Origin: Neoceratodus forsteri
Lineage: Eukaryota > Chordata > Ceratodontiformes > Ceratodontidae
Length of the DNA: 64,000 nucleotides
Direction of reading: 5' to 3'
Assembly: GCA_016271365.2 (NCBI GenBank)
Contig: CM057453.1
Location: 502,919,001 to 502,983,000 of the forward strand
Position numbers and translations under genes: made by a program
Notes under the pieces: model-generated
The model's input: the letters and a program-made list of their open reading frames with translations, nothing else
The model's database searches: none
What the model was told of the DNA's origin: nothing
In this document: piece after piece, positions 41,285 through 52,300 of the stretch
How the letters are laid out: the number at the start of each line of letters is the position of its first letter
Numbering within the stretch: position 1 is the stretch's first letter

Positions 41285-42620
41285 TGATGTCTGAGTCATT
41301 TCAAAAGCTTCTGCCTTTACCTCAGTCACTGATACCAGCTCTGTCGACACCCTCTGAGTTGCCACAGTCGACTTCGTCGGCTACATAGGAGTTCCCTCTG
41401 CCTATTGTAATGCCAGGCTAGGACTGTCGTCCATCGACAGTACATCCATCAGCAATTTCTCCTTCACAGCCTCCTCTGCCCATCGACCCACTGCCCATGA
41501 CCATCAACGTCAAGGATGAGCTGGAATACAATCCAGAGTACATGGAAGAGGAATATGAAGAGATGAAGGAAGATGTGAACCCCTGGATGTGTTGGACTCC
41601 AGTTCTACGTTATCCTCCTGCAGTGAAGAAAGTGTACAAAAGACTCCTCGGTCCCCTGCTGAGGATGCCTTTTTCCAGGTTTTCCTTAGGTAGGTCCAGT
41701 CCAAACTGGGATTTATGGCAAAGGAGGAGGATTCCTCTAAGAACTTTTAGAGGGGTTTGCTTCCCTCTGTTACTTATCCCACCAATCCATTTAGCTCTGG
41801 AGGATGCCACTCTACCCTGCTTGACAGAGTATTTGTGCTTTGCCTGCACTTTCACGGAAGGCAGACGAACAATATTCAGCACCTTCTGGTAAACCATATT
41901 ATTTGTCTCCACTATAAATGGATTCAGTGGTTATTATGGCTGCCCATGACAGGTCTAAGGCTCCAAAACATATGAGCTCTCATCTTCCTGATAAGAAACC
42001 CAGGAAGCTTGATGTCATGAGACAGATATACAATATGATATAATTTAATATTATGTATTATACTAATATGTATTGCGCTAGTGTTGTACTGTTGTTCTGT
42101 AACCTCCCAGGTCATGCCTGAAAATAGGCAGTGTCTTATCTAGTGCACCTACCTGGTCAACAAAGACTAACTAAATAAAGAACATATGCTTCTACATCCC
42201 TTGCACTCCGAATTGCCATTTAGCAGGCATATATGTTCAAGTATCAGAATTGCCTGTGGAAATCCATGACTGCAATGACTGACAAACTGCCAGATGGCTC
42301 TGACAACTCATGGTCCAGCAGATGGTTGCCAGTAGCCTGGAGGCTGATAAGCACCTGCTTGTGTCTGCCTGCGATGCCTCAGATGTGGCTATATGTGTGG
42401 TTGCTTCCGGCATTTGCCTGCACCACCACTCCTGGTTGTGTATTGCTGGCATTGCCTCTGATGTACAGCGGTCAGTCCTTAATGCTCCCTTTAGAGGAAA
42501 ACAACTTTTTGGTAACAATGTTGAGTCTGCCCTAAAGGACCTCCAGACGTCAACACTGACTCTGCAGTTCCTGCATACCCTGTCTCCAAAGTCCCAGGGT
42601 CGGAACAAGGGTTCCTATTG
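41285..42620 (+). pseudogene. DIRS H gag-like ORF1 remnant
   Basis: MMSESFQKLLPLPQSLIPAL (about 41288) leads to an acidic stretch ELEYNPEYMEEEYEEMKEDV, then SPAEDAFFQVFLR (about 41660). SSHLPDKKPRKLDVMRQIYN (about 41978-42030) is the family P-D-K-x-x-R-K-x-D motif. An inserted LINE tail follows (42030-42186). The C-terminal part at 42233-42600 resembles ASSLEADKHLLVSACDASDV and KQLFGNNVESALKDLQ, parallel to the SLFGEQTENYMKKM stretch of E. It is frame-disrupted. Confidence 0.65.
42030..42186 (+). mobile_element. Short LINE tail in DIRS H gag
   Basis: It interrupts the gag frame between VMRQIYN and the next block. It ends GTGCACCTACCTGGTCAACA then AAGACTAACTAAATAAAG, like a LINE 3' terminus with an AATAAA-type tail. 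No coding part; boundaries approximate. Confidence 0.45.
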
Positions 42621-42689
42621 AAGGCTCTGTGCCAGTCCTGGTAGGGGTTACTTTGGGGGTCCCGGCCATGGCTCTCAATGGCTGTAGCC

Positions 42690-44650
42690 CCCCCAGGTCA
42701 GTTTGCCTCCCAGTGACCACACCAGGCTCCTGATGGTTTCTTGTGGATCCTCGTGCCTTCTGATTCCCGCTCCCAAGTCACTCCTGGTGGGAGTCTGGAT
42801 TTCCCTGTTCCTGCCAAAATGGAGTGAGATCGCTATGGTTGCTTGGGTGCTAGAGGTAGTTCAACAAGGACACACACTGGAACTCCTCTCTGTCCCTCCA
42901 GTGCACCCTCCCCAGCCAAACCATTACCCTCCAGGGCATCTTACCCTCCTGCTTGAGGAGGTTCAAATCTTCCTCAGCAAAAGGACCATAGAACACGTCC
43001 TGATTGCAGAAATGAACCTGGGCTATTATTCCTACTACTTCCTGGTACCAAAATGGACTGTGGCTCCTCTGTGTCCCTCCAGTGCACTCTCCCCTGCCAA
43101 ACTGTTATCCTCTGGGACATCTCGCCCTCCTGTTGAGGAGGTTCAAATCTTCCTCGGCAAAGGGGCCATAGAACATGTCCCGATTGCAGAAATGAACCTG
43201 GGCTATTATTCCTACTACTTCCTGTACCAAAATGAACCGGGGATTTAAGGCCCGTCCTTGACATCCGAGGTTTCAACCTGTTTGTAGACTACAGGTGGTT
43301 TCAGATGGTCTCTCTGCAGTCCCTACTCCCCCTGCTTCTACAAGGGGATTGGATGTTTGCCCTGGATATGAAGCATGCTTTCTTCCATATCAAGATTCGC
43401 AAGTCCCACAGACAGTACTTGTGGTTTATGCTCCAGGGTGCTCGGTATTAGTTTTGAGTCTTTGCCTTTGGCTTATCATCTGCACCGTGTCTCTTTACCA
43501 AATGCTTTGCAGTGGATGTAACTGCCCTCTGATGGGAGGGCCTCTATGTCTTCCCATACATAGATAATGGACTTCTGAAGGCCCTGTCAAGGGAAGCTAT
43601 TGTTTACACACTGTTCTGAACAAGACAGCTATTTGAACAGTTGAGAATTCTGTTGAACGAGCCAAATTTGGTTCTCACTCAGTGCCAATACCTCCAGTAC
43701 ATAGGGGCTCTTCTGGATACAGGTCTGGCTCAGGTTTCCCCTTCCCTCAGATTGTGCTATGGTAGTGGTTGCCCAGGCTCCCTTGGTCTCATCCAGTAAC
43801 TTTGCCTCAGCTGTATGTCTCTGATGACTGATAGGTCTCATGGCTACTGCCATTCTGACTGTCCCACTGGCGCATTTGTACTTGAGGATCCCATAATGGT
43901 TCCTGCATAGCTAGTGAGTTTAATACTCTGATGAAATGGAATGTCTCACAGAAATTAGAAATTACCCCCCCTCCGTCACTCCCTGCTCTGGTGGTTGGAC
44001 AGCTCCTTCCTCGAGATGAGATCCCCCTTTCTTTGTCCATTTCCTCTTCTAGTGATGATGACAGGTGCCTCGGGTTCAGATGCCCATCTGGGCCTCTTCT
44101 GGACTCAGGGCCATTAGTCCCCCCCCCCTTGGATATAGTTCTGCACAGCAATACTCTGGAAATGAGGTCAGTTCTGTTTGGTTCACAGGCCTTCATTATA
44201 TTCCCTCTGGTTCATCAACTGTTGATCCATACAGATATTTCAGTGATGTACTATATCAATCATCAAGGCGGAGTCCACTTGTATCCTTTATGCAGGGAGG
44301 TGCTGAGAGTTTGGCACTGAACCATGGACAACATGTTCTGGTGGCCATCTTCCTGCAAGGCACCCTCTGCACCCTTGCAGATTGTCTCAGTCATTCCCAG
44401 GTGCTCTGCCATGAATAGGAGTTATTGGGCTCCATCATGCATGACCTCTTTGAAGTGGGGTTGCTCAGACATAGACCTTTTTGTGTCTGCATACAGTGCA
44501 AAACTGCCATGTTTCTACTCGCTCCAGGGCCTGTTTTTTTTTTTGGTGAGACACATTGTCCTTCTCTTGGAACTGGAGGTTCATCTATGCCTTTCCCCTT
44601 TTCCTGTCATACAGAGGGTTCTGGTCAAGTTGAAGGCTGAGTCAGCCACC
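42690..44650 (+). pseudogene. DIRS H reverse transcriptase / RNase H remnant
   Basis: FLSKRTIEHVLIAEMNLG with YYSYYFLVPK (about 42973-43060) is the RT N-terminal block and is tandemly duplicated. DWMFALDMKHAFFHIKIRKS (about 43349) carries the first catalytic Asp; FAFGLSSAPCLFTKCFAVDV and FPYIDNGLL (about 43553) give a mutated YxDD (YIDN). RNase H is traced by YYINHQGGVHLYPLCREVLR (about 44255-44315) and LADCLSHSQVLCHE; the later block reads DIDLFVSAYSAKLPCFYS (about 44470). Multiple stops. Confidence 0.75.
42883..43245 (+). repeat. 181-bp tandem duplication inside DIRS H RT
   Basis: TGTCCCTCCAGTGCACCCTC at 42891 recurs as TGTCCCTCCAGTGCACTCTC at 43072, and GCAGAAATGAACCTGGGCTA recurs 180-181 bp apart (43007 and 43187). 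Both copies encode the EMNLGYYSYYFL block, differing by several substitutions. Confidence 0.9.
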
Positions 44651-45289
44651 CTGATTCTGGTGGCCCTGTAATGGCCCAGGAAAATCTGGTTCCCTCTGCT
44701 TCAGCAATTGGCAGTGGAACCCCCTGTCTCGCTCCTTCTCTGAGTGGTACTTCTGACACAAGATCAGGATGCTCTGGTGTACGTCCAGACCAGGCTCCTG
44801 AGGATGTAGACCTTTCTCACATTGGGGTTTCCCCAACAGTTGCTGCTGTTCTGTTGGTGGCTCAGAAGTTGTGTACTCGGTACACCTAGTCAAAAAATAG
44901 AAAGGTTTTACAGTATGGTATGCTGCTCTTCAGCTGGACACTTCTGTGTGTCCAGTCAGTCTGATGATGGACTACCTCCTGTCCCTTATGGACTCTGACC
45001 TTGGGCATTCCTCCGTTAAGGTCCACTTGGCCATAGTGTTGACTTTTCATGCCCTTCCTGACAGAAAGATGGTAGCCCAGTTTGAGGTTTCTCACAGGTT
45101 CCTCACAGGTATTTTACTTCTGCACCCCTGGTTTGTGATTTGGTTCCAATGTGAGACTTTAATTTGGTTCTGGAGGGCCTTACTGCATCTTCCTTGAGTT
45201 TGCTGCTTTTTGTGAGCTACGCTTCCTCTCTTAGAAGGCACTGTTTCTAGTGGCTATGACATCACTAGGTTCACTAGGTAGGTAGAAGC

Positions 45290-45870
45290 AGTGGAGCCCA
45301 AGGCCCATGAGTAGCTCCTTTAAGACAGGGAAGAATACTCCATCTTCCCATTTGAGGCTGTGTATTTGTTCAAATTTGTTTTGAAGTGTGCTTTACTTGT
45401 ACTAGATATTATAGTTAACGGGAGTTTATTCCTGAGATTTGCCACTCTCATAGTGTAAAAGTATTTCCTTCTATCTGTTCTGTATCTGTCAATTTTAATT
45501 TGCAGTGGGTGACCCACAGTATTAATCTGATCGCTTTTATATTCTGTGTTTAATTCTATCATCAAATTTGGGTAATTTAAAATATCATAGTAAAGCAGCA
45601 TATCTCCTCTGTGCCTTCTGAGTTCTAAACTGTGTAGTCCTGCTTTATTTAGTCTTTCATAATATGTAAGGTGTTTTAATGAGTTGATTGACTTTGTATA
45701 TCTCCATTGGACTCTTTCTAGTTTGTTAATGTTAGTTTTTAAGTAGGGTCTCCATATTTGACTACCATAATACAAAATTGGTCTAACATATGACAGATAT
45801 AGTGGTAGTAATACTTCTGCATGTCTGCTTTTGATGTTTCTTTTAGTTGCATCTGCTTTGACTCATTTCT
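45290..45870 (-). mobile_element. LINE ORF2 C-terminal fragment (minus strand)
   Basis: An uninterrupted minus-strand frame (45775-45320) reads MYYGSQIWRPYLKTNINKLE, RVQWRYTKSINSL, HSLELRRHRGDMLLYYDIL and RVANLRNKLPLTIISS. It matches the C-terminus of CR1/L2/jockey-group LINEs (LYGxxVWxPYLKKDIxxLEKVQRR, SLExRRxRGDLxxxYKIL, NxLPxxIVxA). The open 151-residue stretch suggests a younger insert than its DIRS host. Boundaries are where recombinase similarity stops and resumes. Confidence 0.8.
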
Positions 45871-46187
45871 AAACTGCAGACTCTGGTTGCAGATCTTCCT
45901 TTTCTTAGTTCCCAACGGGATAGGGTTGCCTTGTGTACCAATCCTCATTTTCTGCCAAAGGCTGTTTCTCAATGAACACTAAATCTAACTATTGACCTTT
46001 CAGTTTATTTCTCAACTCCTACAGATAGTGGGGAAAGTCAACTGCATACGCATGACATCCAGCAGACGTTGCTTTGCACCTGGATCTTGCTAACGATTAT
46101 AGAAAATCCTCTCCACTGTTTGTTCACAGAATGGCAGACTCCCCTATTCCGAAGCAGGGCCTTTCCAAATGGTTGGCCTGCTGCATT

Positions 46188-46645
46188 GTGGGGGATGGTC
46201 TCTGAGGCACTCCACTTACCTGACATCATGGCTTGTGTACACCTGATAGGTTGTCTTGATGCACATGTGACTAGTTTTGAGGACGTCCCCTCTGAGTGTC
46301 TCTGGTCACTTCTAGTCAGTTCAATTTGTGCATCTAACATAGGTTGTCGCACTTTCCAGAGCTCCAAAGCATACAACATCCAAACAATTCACTATAAGGT
46401 AGGCTAACAGCTTTTCTTCTCTTATGTACATGCTACCACTAGCCTGTAGACAGCACAGCTTGTTATGCGTTCTTTGATCCGTCGGTCTAGTACCAGCATT
46501 ATTATTCGTTAATAGCAAGACAGGCAAAGAATCAATGTTTCTATTACACTTTACTTTGAGCTACTACTATGTTATTTTGCAAATACAGGGACTATATTCA
46601 CAGCCCAAACTCCAGCTTCTGTGCACCTCGACGTTTTAAGTGCTC
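46188..46645. mobile_element. Unidentified 458-bp insertion with 14-bp target duplication
   Basis: TGGCCTGCTGCATT occurs at 46174-46187 and again at 46646-46659. Removing 46188-46659 rejoins the recombinase reading KQGLSKWLACC to ISFCYQKHG, as in DIRS E (VSCIQFCYQKLG). The insert has no poly-A, no clear TIR (it starts GTGGGGGATGG, ends TTTTAAGTGCTC) and no recognisable tRNA-like boxes. Open frames have no known domain. Confidence 0.75.
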
Positions 46646-46943
46646 TGGCCTGCTGCATTTCTTTCTGATACCAGAAGCATGGTAGGCAGCTTCCAGGTCC
46701 TCTGTTTGCTCACTCCACCCATTGGGGTGGCTACTTCCGTGGCTTGTTTTCACAATGTGTCCACTGCTAACACTGCCACTTGGAGTACGGTTCATATAGT
46801 TACCAAACAGTCTCTCTTACTGTTGCATACTGTCATGAAAGGCCTCTTACTCAGGGTCCTTAGATCCTTATTTCCTCCCTCAGTGTTTTGCTACTGCTTG
46901 GGAATCGTTCCATGATTTGGCTCAGTGGAGAGAGAGAGCCTCA

Positions 46944-48210
46944 AGGAAGATATATGGGATATGACATGGGTGAGAGTGAGATAGCACAAGTATTTTCACG
47001 AGCTGTCACTGAGCTCTAGATATCCCACGAGTGGTGAAGTCATGAGTGGGATACAAGAGTTCATTGACAGTGAGTGAAGATATTTCTGCTGTCTCACCCC
47101 CACCCGTGTCATGTTTGATTTGTATAACCAGTGTGGGTCTCCTTTATTTCTGTTTTAAAGTTATTTGCATTTGTTTGTTGCAATAAAAGGGAAAACAGTT
47201 TAATTTTCTGCTGTTTTTTTGTTAATAAAAAAAAAAGTATCTGTAAATGAAGCACCACTCATTTTGTAGATCTTTTAGTGCAGAATAAATGTTGTGCTCT
47301 CAGTACCATGCTATCATTTTTCGTTTTAGTTATTCACATTTGTTTGTCGAAAAAGTGAAAAAAAAAATTTTAATTGGCTGCTGTTTTTGCCAATTATTTT
47401 TTTCTTTTTTACTTGCTGTTTATACTTCTCCCCTGCCCCTAGACTCCGCCTACGGAGTCACTAATTGCGTCTGCCCCAGACTCGTCCTACCTTCATGTAG
47501 CCTAGGATTTGCCCCGGTGGGACAGGATGGGGTGCCTACACCCCGAACTATCTTGATTTCGTCAGGGCACCGGGCCGGGACAGGCAGGTGGGCTATGGGG
47601 TCTGCGCTAGAGTGCTCCGTCTTCCAGGAGCCTAGAGGGCGATTTTTCCGGTGTTCCTGTGTTGGTGTGCGTCCCGACGTCAAGGCCCTCCCCTGCCGAC
47701 GTCTGCCATACACTTTCCTCCGTTGTGAGACAGGGAACTTTGCTGCGCCTCCGGCCTCCACCAGAGGGCAGTCAAGCTCCAACCCTTAGGGTCTCCTCCC
47801 TCCCAGGAGAGGAGAGCTCAATCCTCTCCTTCCCCCTGCGAACCCGGGTCGCCGGCGTAGCGCGAGGTGTGGCGTCCAGCGCCTCAACCCTCAGCGCCAC
47901 CGGGCCAGCCTGTTTTTGCCGATTATAAAAAAAAAAAAAAAAAAAAGTACCTGTAAAATGAAACACCACTCATTTTGTAGATAGTTTTATGCTGAACAAC
48001 GTTCATGCACATAGTACCATGCTATCATTTTTCATTTTAAAGTTATTTGTATTTGAATATGGTTAGTACTGCTACTGAGGCCGAACATTCTAAGTAAGTT
48101 CCGAACCTTTTGTGATATACCCAGCATGAGAAGATATCCATTGTGACATACTGAACTTGAAGATATCTGATATACTTACATGTGGTCTGTGAGATATCTC
48201 AAATATCTTC
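46944..48210. mobile_element. TIR element with internal tandem repeats, inside DIRS H
   Basis: AGGAAGATATATGGGATAT at the left and, reverse complemented, AGGAAGATATTTGAGATAT at the right (48192-48210) form terminal inverted repeats. An internal palindrome pairs GACATGGGTGAGAGTGAGAT (about 46972) with CTGTCTCACCCCCACCCGTGTC (about 47090). Next come about 2.5 copies of a 170-184-bp unit (CACCACTCATTTTGTAGAT at 47251 and 47964), one split by a SINE. No transposase frame, so it would be non-autonomous. Confidence 0.6.
47397..47909 (-). mobile_element. Long tRNA-SINE, copy 4
   Basis: Target duplication CTGTTTTTGCCAATTA / CTGTTTTTGCCGATTA (47381-47396 and 47910-47925, one mismatch). The minus-strand head reads GGCTGGCCCGGTGGCGCTGA, GGCGCTGGACGCCACACC and GCGACCCGGGTTCG, with both pol III box regions; the tail is a T-run on + at about 47396-47410. 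It is inserted in a tandem-repeat unit of the surrounding element. Confidence 0.9.
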
Positions 48211-48234
48211 CTGAACAGAGACCCACAGGTGCTG

Positions 48235-48670
48235 TACAAATAATAGTTACTCACCATAACAGTAGATCTTTGAGAGAATCTTCTCAATTGAGCCACAGCC
48301 CTCCCCCCCCACACACTTTACGGATGACCGGTGGTTATTCTGCCTATTCTCATATGCTGATTCTCCTCTTATGTGTGAATTTGGCGTAATTACTGAGGTT
48401 TCCATATCCTCTCCTGTGTGCCTGGTTTGTTCCTGGTTGCTTCAGTCCCTGCTGGTCTGATGATCCTCCGAGCTTGTCTCTGATGGGGAACTGAGGCATG
48501 ATGGGGCCACCCATGTTATATAGGCGGCAACGATGCATGTCGATGTGGGCGGCCCCAGCTAGCAAAAGTTTCTGGGTGGCTCTGACACTAACGAATTACA
48601 GTTCCTTGATGTGGCCCAATGAAGGAGATTATTTCGGAGATCTACTGTTACAGTAAATAACTATTCTTTA
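48235..48670 (+). repeat. DIRS H internal complementary region and right ITR
   Basis: AATAATAGTTACTCACCATA with ACAGTAGATCTTTGAGAGAA at 48237 is the reverse complement of the right terminus (ATCTACTGTTACAGTAAATA at 48640). The motif ACTCACC/GGTGAGT near the junction recurs in DIRS B, E and G. Confidence 0.75.
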
Positions 48671-49007
48671 ATGTTTTTGCACCAGTGGTCAATTTGGAGG
48701 CACTGCTCAGCAAAATATTCAGAGTATTAACTTGTTTAAAATCTTTCTACAAGATTCAGGCCCTGAAACATCTCACCAAGATGGGGAGCCATGTTTGAAC
48801 AATTGGGAGCACAAAACCTTGCCAAAAAAATTCACATAACAGAAGGATAATAACCATTTTCAAACTAGATAAATCTGAATTCTCAGACCTCGGATAGCAG
48901 CAGCATAGCCTATAGTTTGATTTACACATGTATCACTTGCTCCCCCGGCCCAGATTGCCCAGCTGTAACTATTATTATTTATTTATTTATTTATTTTATA
49001 TTTTCAG
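48671..49007. other. Intron 3 end, nothing recognised
   Basis: AT-rich DNA, then an (ATTT)n stretch at about 48975-48996 directly before the acceptor TTTTCAG of the next NFKB1 exon. Confidence 0.6.
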
Positions 49008-49097
49008 GTTACGGATTCCAAGCATACTGCTATACTGGCTGTGGAGGCTTGCAGTTCCCTTCAAATATGACAAACTCCAGTGCTGGCATGAAGCATG
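49008..49097 (+). CDS. NFKB1: NFKB1 exon after the glycine-rich region
   Basis: 90-nt exon between ATTTTCAG and donor GTAAAA. With one carried base it reads GYGFQAYCYTGCGGLQFP, then SNMTNSSAGMKHG with the last Gly split. It aligns with GYxFPHYGFPTYGGITFHPG TxxSNAGMKHG of mammalian p105. The C-terminal NxxAGMKHG is well kept, the middle diverged with two extra Cys. Phases (2 nt in, 1 nt out) fit the preceding exon. This linker precedes the ankyrin-repeat half of p105. Confidence 0.92.
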
Positions 49098-49616
49098 GTA
49101 AAAAACTACACTTTTTTTTTTTTTTTAATTCCGTAAGTAATCTGAAATACGATATGCAATACTAGCTGAAACAGCAACTGCACAGCTCTGATGAGTATGG
49201 AAGAGGATGTAAAGCACATATTTGTGATTGTTGCTCTGGACTAAAGTGGACTGAATTTAGATGCCAGTTTCAGGCAACATTGGTCCTGCTGAGGCCTTGT
49301 GAGCCACCCCTCCCCAGTGATCTATCTTTGTATACTGCTTCACACAGTAGGGTATAGTGGAGACATTCCTGCACAGTTTGTAAAGATGCAAATCCTAAAG
49401 TCAGTCGAGCAGATCTTGGCTTTGTAAGGATAGCTGTGATCATGTCTACTGAATACCACACTGCTCTGTGGTCACTGAAGAACACCAGTAATGGGCTCAC
49501 ACTGCTGCATGCTGTTGGCAGCGGTAAGCTATGGCTCTGTTACAGACCTCCAGGCAGCAAGCTCATACCACTATTGGCTGAGTCTTTTTTTTTTTAGTTT
49601 AACCAGGAGTAGCACG
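49098..49616. other. Intron 4 start, nothing recognised
   Basis: Contains a T-run at about 49112-49126 and unassigned DNA. Confidence 0.5.
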
Positions 49617-49790
49617 CTAAGCTGAAAGCTTTTTTACAGGTGCAACCTGGGAGCACAGGGAAGTTAAGTGACTTACTCAGGGTCACACAGTATGTACATG
49701 AAAGCTGTGGGATTCAAACCCAGGTCTGGTCTGCTGGATATCACCAGATTTGCAGCTCAGAGCCTTAAACCACTGTGCTATAAGCAGAGT
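49617..49790 (-). mobile_element. MIR-type SINE (minus strand)
   Basis: On the + strand, GAAGTTAAGTGACTTACTCA, GGGTCACACAGTATG, GGGATTCAAACCCAGGTCTG and CCTTAAACCACTGTGCTAT are the reverse complement of MIR (core first, then B-box GGGTTTGAATCCC and tRNA head). The signal is clear across the full length of core plus head. Confidence 0.85.
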
Positions 49791-52287
49791 GGCACAGCTT
49801 AGCAACACAGAACCTCATGTTTACCACATATTATGAGGTCCATATGTGTGTATGTGTGCATGCTTGAACACATATACTGCATGTAAAATTACCAAACATA
49901 TAGGTGACCAGTTGCCCTTGGGCCATTATGACTTGCGTAAAGTGGAACATTCAAGAAAAAGCAATACTTGCAGTGAGACAGGAAGGTCCCAATTAGAAAA
50001 ATTGGCCTTTATCAGTTTTTTCTAATTCCTTTTATTTTTTTAAGAGAATGTCCAAGATTATAAAGCGTTTTTTTTTTTTTGTCATAGCCCCATTACTAGA
50101 TCATAGCGAAAGTCTTTTTAGCTGTTGCCCAAATTTTATAAAGTTTTCCTGTTTGAAAGGGAAGGGATTGTAAAGTCGGCCAAACAGATGGCCAGCCGAT
50201 CCCTTCTTCTTCCTGGTCTGTCAGGCCCGCCCCCTGCACTCAGACATTTTGTGACTTCTAACTTGGGAGAGTGCAGGGACATACCCTATTAAGATCTATA
50301 GGGCCAATTTTGAAAAGAGCTTTATGTATTTTTAAACAACGCATTATATAAATGAAAGCCAGCGTTTAACTAAGAGGACCCCAGTGTTTGTATCGAGGGG
50401 GATGGATGTCCCTCCCTATCTGTCCCCACCATGAGTGGCAATATGTGGGGGACTCTTAGGAGCCAGTAAGTCCCAGAGAAGTTGTGTAATGGGGTCAAGT
50501 GGGACAGTGATAGTAGGGACCAGAAGGGAGAAGGAACATGAGTACTTTACAAACAAACAAAAAAATCTTGAAGGCTGATTTTGCTTATCTGGACTTCCTA
50601 GTCCCACTGCATGTATTTCTTCTTCGTAAACATTCGCCTTTAAATAATTAACATCATCTGACTGACCTACTGAGAACTCTTGACTACAGAGTGCCCTTAT
50701 CAATTATTACAGCTAGCACACTCTTTGGAAAGAAAGGTTGTCAAGTCAGGGTTCAGATCATAGGTCTTTCGAAAATCAGTCTTCCCCATAGAGTCCCACT
50801 CTTTGGTCTTAGAGCTGGAGGCAACAGGAACTGAAACATTTGGGGCTGGTAGCGTCAATACCCAACACTGATGGCACGGTGGCATCCACATGCCCGCAGG
50901 GTTATATAATGGTGCTGGATCCAGCTACCTCGGTTCCTTCTTTCCCTCCTGTCGAAAGGCAGTGATTTCCTGTTTGGTAACCAGAACATTGGTTTGCATA
51001 CAAATAGTGATCAGGTTTAATTTGTTGCGTTTTCTGTCACCTTACTACAGAGTTTGTTTTTTGTTTTATCAGTTTTTTATGCCTGATAAGGCTAGCTGTT
51101 CTGGCAGTGAGGTTTTGTCTGACCACAACTTCTCTCTGGGTGTGTGTTCTGGTGCCAGGCAGTCTTTCAAGTGGGCTTGGCAACAGATTCCAGGACCATT
51201 CTTCCTTAATCTCATCCTCACATAGCAAGAAGAAAAAAATGGGCAGCCATCTGTCATAACCCCACTCAGCAGGTCAGGCCCTCTGCTCCCACAGTGCCAA
51301 CCTCCGAGCGCAGTACTGTGAACAGGGTAACCCTCCTGTCTGTTTTGTGGGTCCGAATCACCTTTGGTCTCAAGTTCTGGAGGGATTCAAACTGTGAACC
51401 TCTTGCTAGCATACCCAACTGTACAGGCTCAAATAATTCTGCTCTTTGGGGAATGCCAGATATCTTTCGCCTGGGGGCACCTAACCAGGTATACAAAATG
51501 AACCCTTAAAAACTCTATGAAAGACCTTAGATACAGTAAATTCTTCTGTTTGGTATACCATTAAGCTTATGAACAGTGTTGTCAAAATCTTAACCATCCA
51601 TGCATCACAGGCAAAAAGGAAGGACTTGGAAGACACAGGCAGTCTCTTTAAAATAAGAGGTTTTACTTAAAAATGAATAAAATATGTAAAATGTAATCAC
51701 AGAACAATATTTCACAAAACATACAGTCACTTAAAAGAACAAGGTAAAATACAAACATAAACTCCTGCCACAATACACTTAGACTTGTCTATCTAATGTA
51801 TACCTTCTTACAGTGCTTTAATTAGCTGCTGTTTCAAGAGAGTCCAAACAGGAATTTCTCTAAGTGGAAATACAGAATACAGTTAAACTGTCTCTAAACC
51901 TGCCCCTTCCATGATGTCACCTAGCTCCTCCCTGTGAAATATAAAAATTAATACACACAGGATGTCCCATCACTCAGGGGGTATATTAAATAAGGTGACA
52001 TCAGCAAAAACTTGTTTCCCCATATGACCCTTTGATCTTGAGTCTTTCCTTTGATCTAGTGTGTTTTCCTGCTTTATCAAAAGCATCACAGAACTTTTAC
52101 AACCCTGCAGTTTTCTCACCTAGCTGCAACATAGTTTTTCAGCACCAGCTGAAATTAACTGCCCTTCCTGAGGATGTCATAAAATGGATATTTTAGTTCC
52201 TGGCTTCAAGCAACACTGATCCTAAACAAGGCTATAAAATGCGAGTTCTTGGAAGTTAATCACATACAGAGATCTGCTGTTTAACAT
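49791..52287. other. Intron 4 sequence, no firm feature
   Basis: Contains a T-run (about 50067-50080) and short AT-rich tracts. A stretch at about 51266-51500 (VTLLSVLWVRITFGLKFWRD SNC...) looks repeat-like but is unclassified. The sequence at 51640-52250 could be an LTR or other non-coding retroelement part; I found no primer-binding site, polypurine tract or paired LTR. Confidence 0.4.
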
Positions 52288-52300
52288 ATCCTGTCCTTTG

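Larger units (their letters stand above)
44660..46917 (+). pseudogene. DIRS H tyrosine recombinase remnant
   Basis: Pieces in order: about 44935-45285 (KVHLAIVLTFHALP-type start; SLLEGTVSSGYDIT region equivalent to WKALFLVAMTS); after a LINE, LQTLVADLPFLSSQRDRVAL and NPHFLPKAVSQ (about 45880-45975); KQGLSKWLACC (about 46152). After a 458-bp insert it continues ACCISFCYQKHG (about 46650) and, in shifted frames, FAHSTHWGG and TATWSTVHIVTKQ (to about 46805). H-x-x-R reads H-S-T-H, so it is inactive. Confidence 0.75.
41272..48670 (+). mobile_element. DIRS element H (left end missing, several inserts)
   Basis: Gag-like, RT, RNase H and recombinase remnants in DIRS order, ending in a complementary region (48235-48290) and right ITR to about 48670 (GATCTACTGTTACAGTAAAT against ATAGTTACTCACCATAACAG). 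No matching left ITR was found upstream of 41272, so the 5' end is lost or displaced. It is interrupted by a LINE tail (42030), a LINE fragment (45290-45870), a 458-bp insert (46188-46645) and a TIR element with a SINE (46944-48210). Confidence 0.75.

Noticed and set aside
51640..52260. Solo LTR or retroviral sequence
   Set aside because: No paired LTR, primer-binding site, polypurine tract or coding remnant seen.
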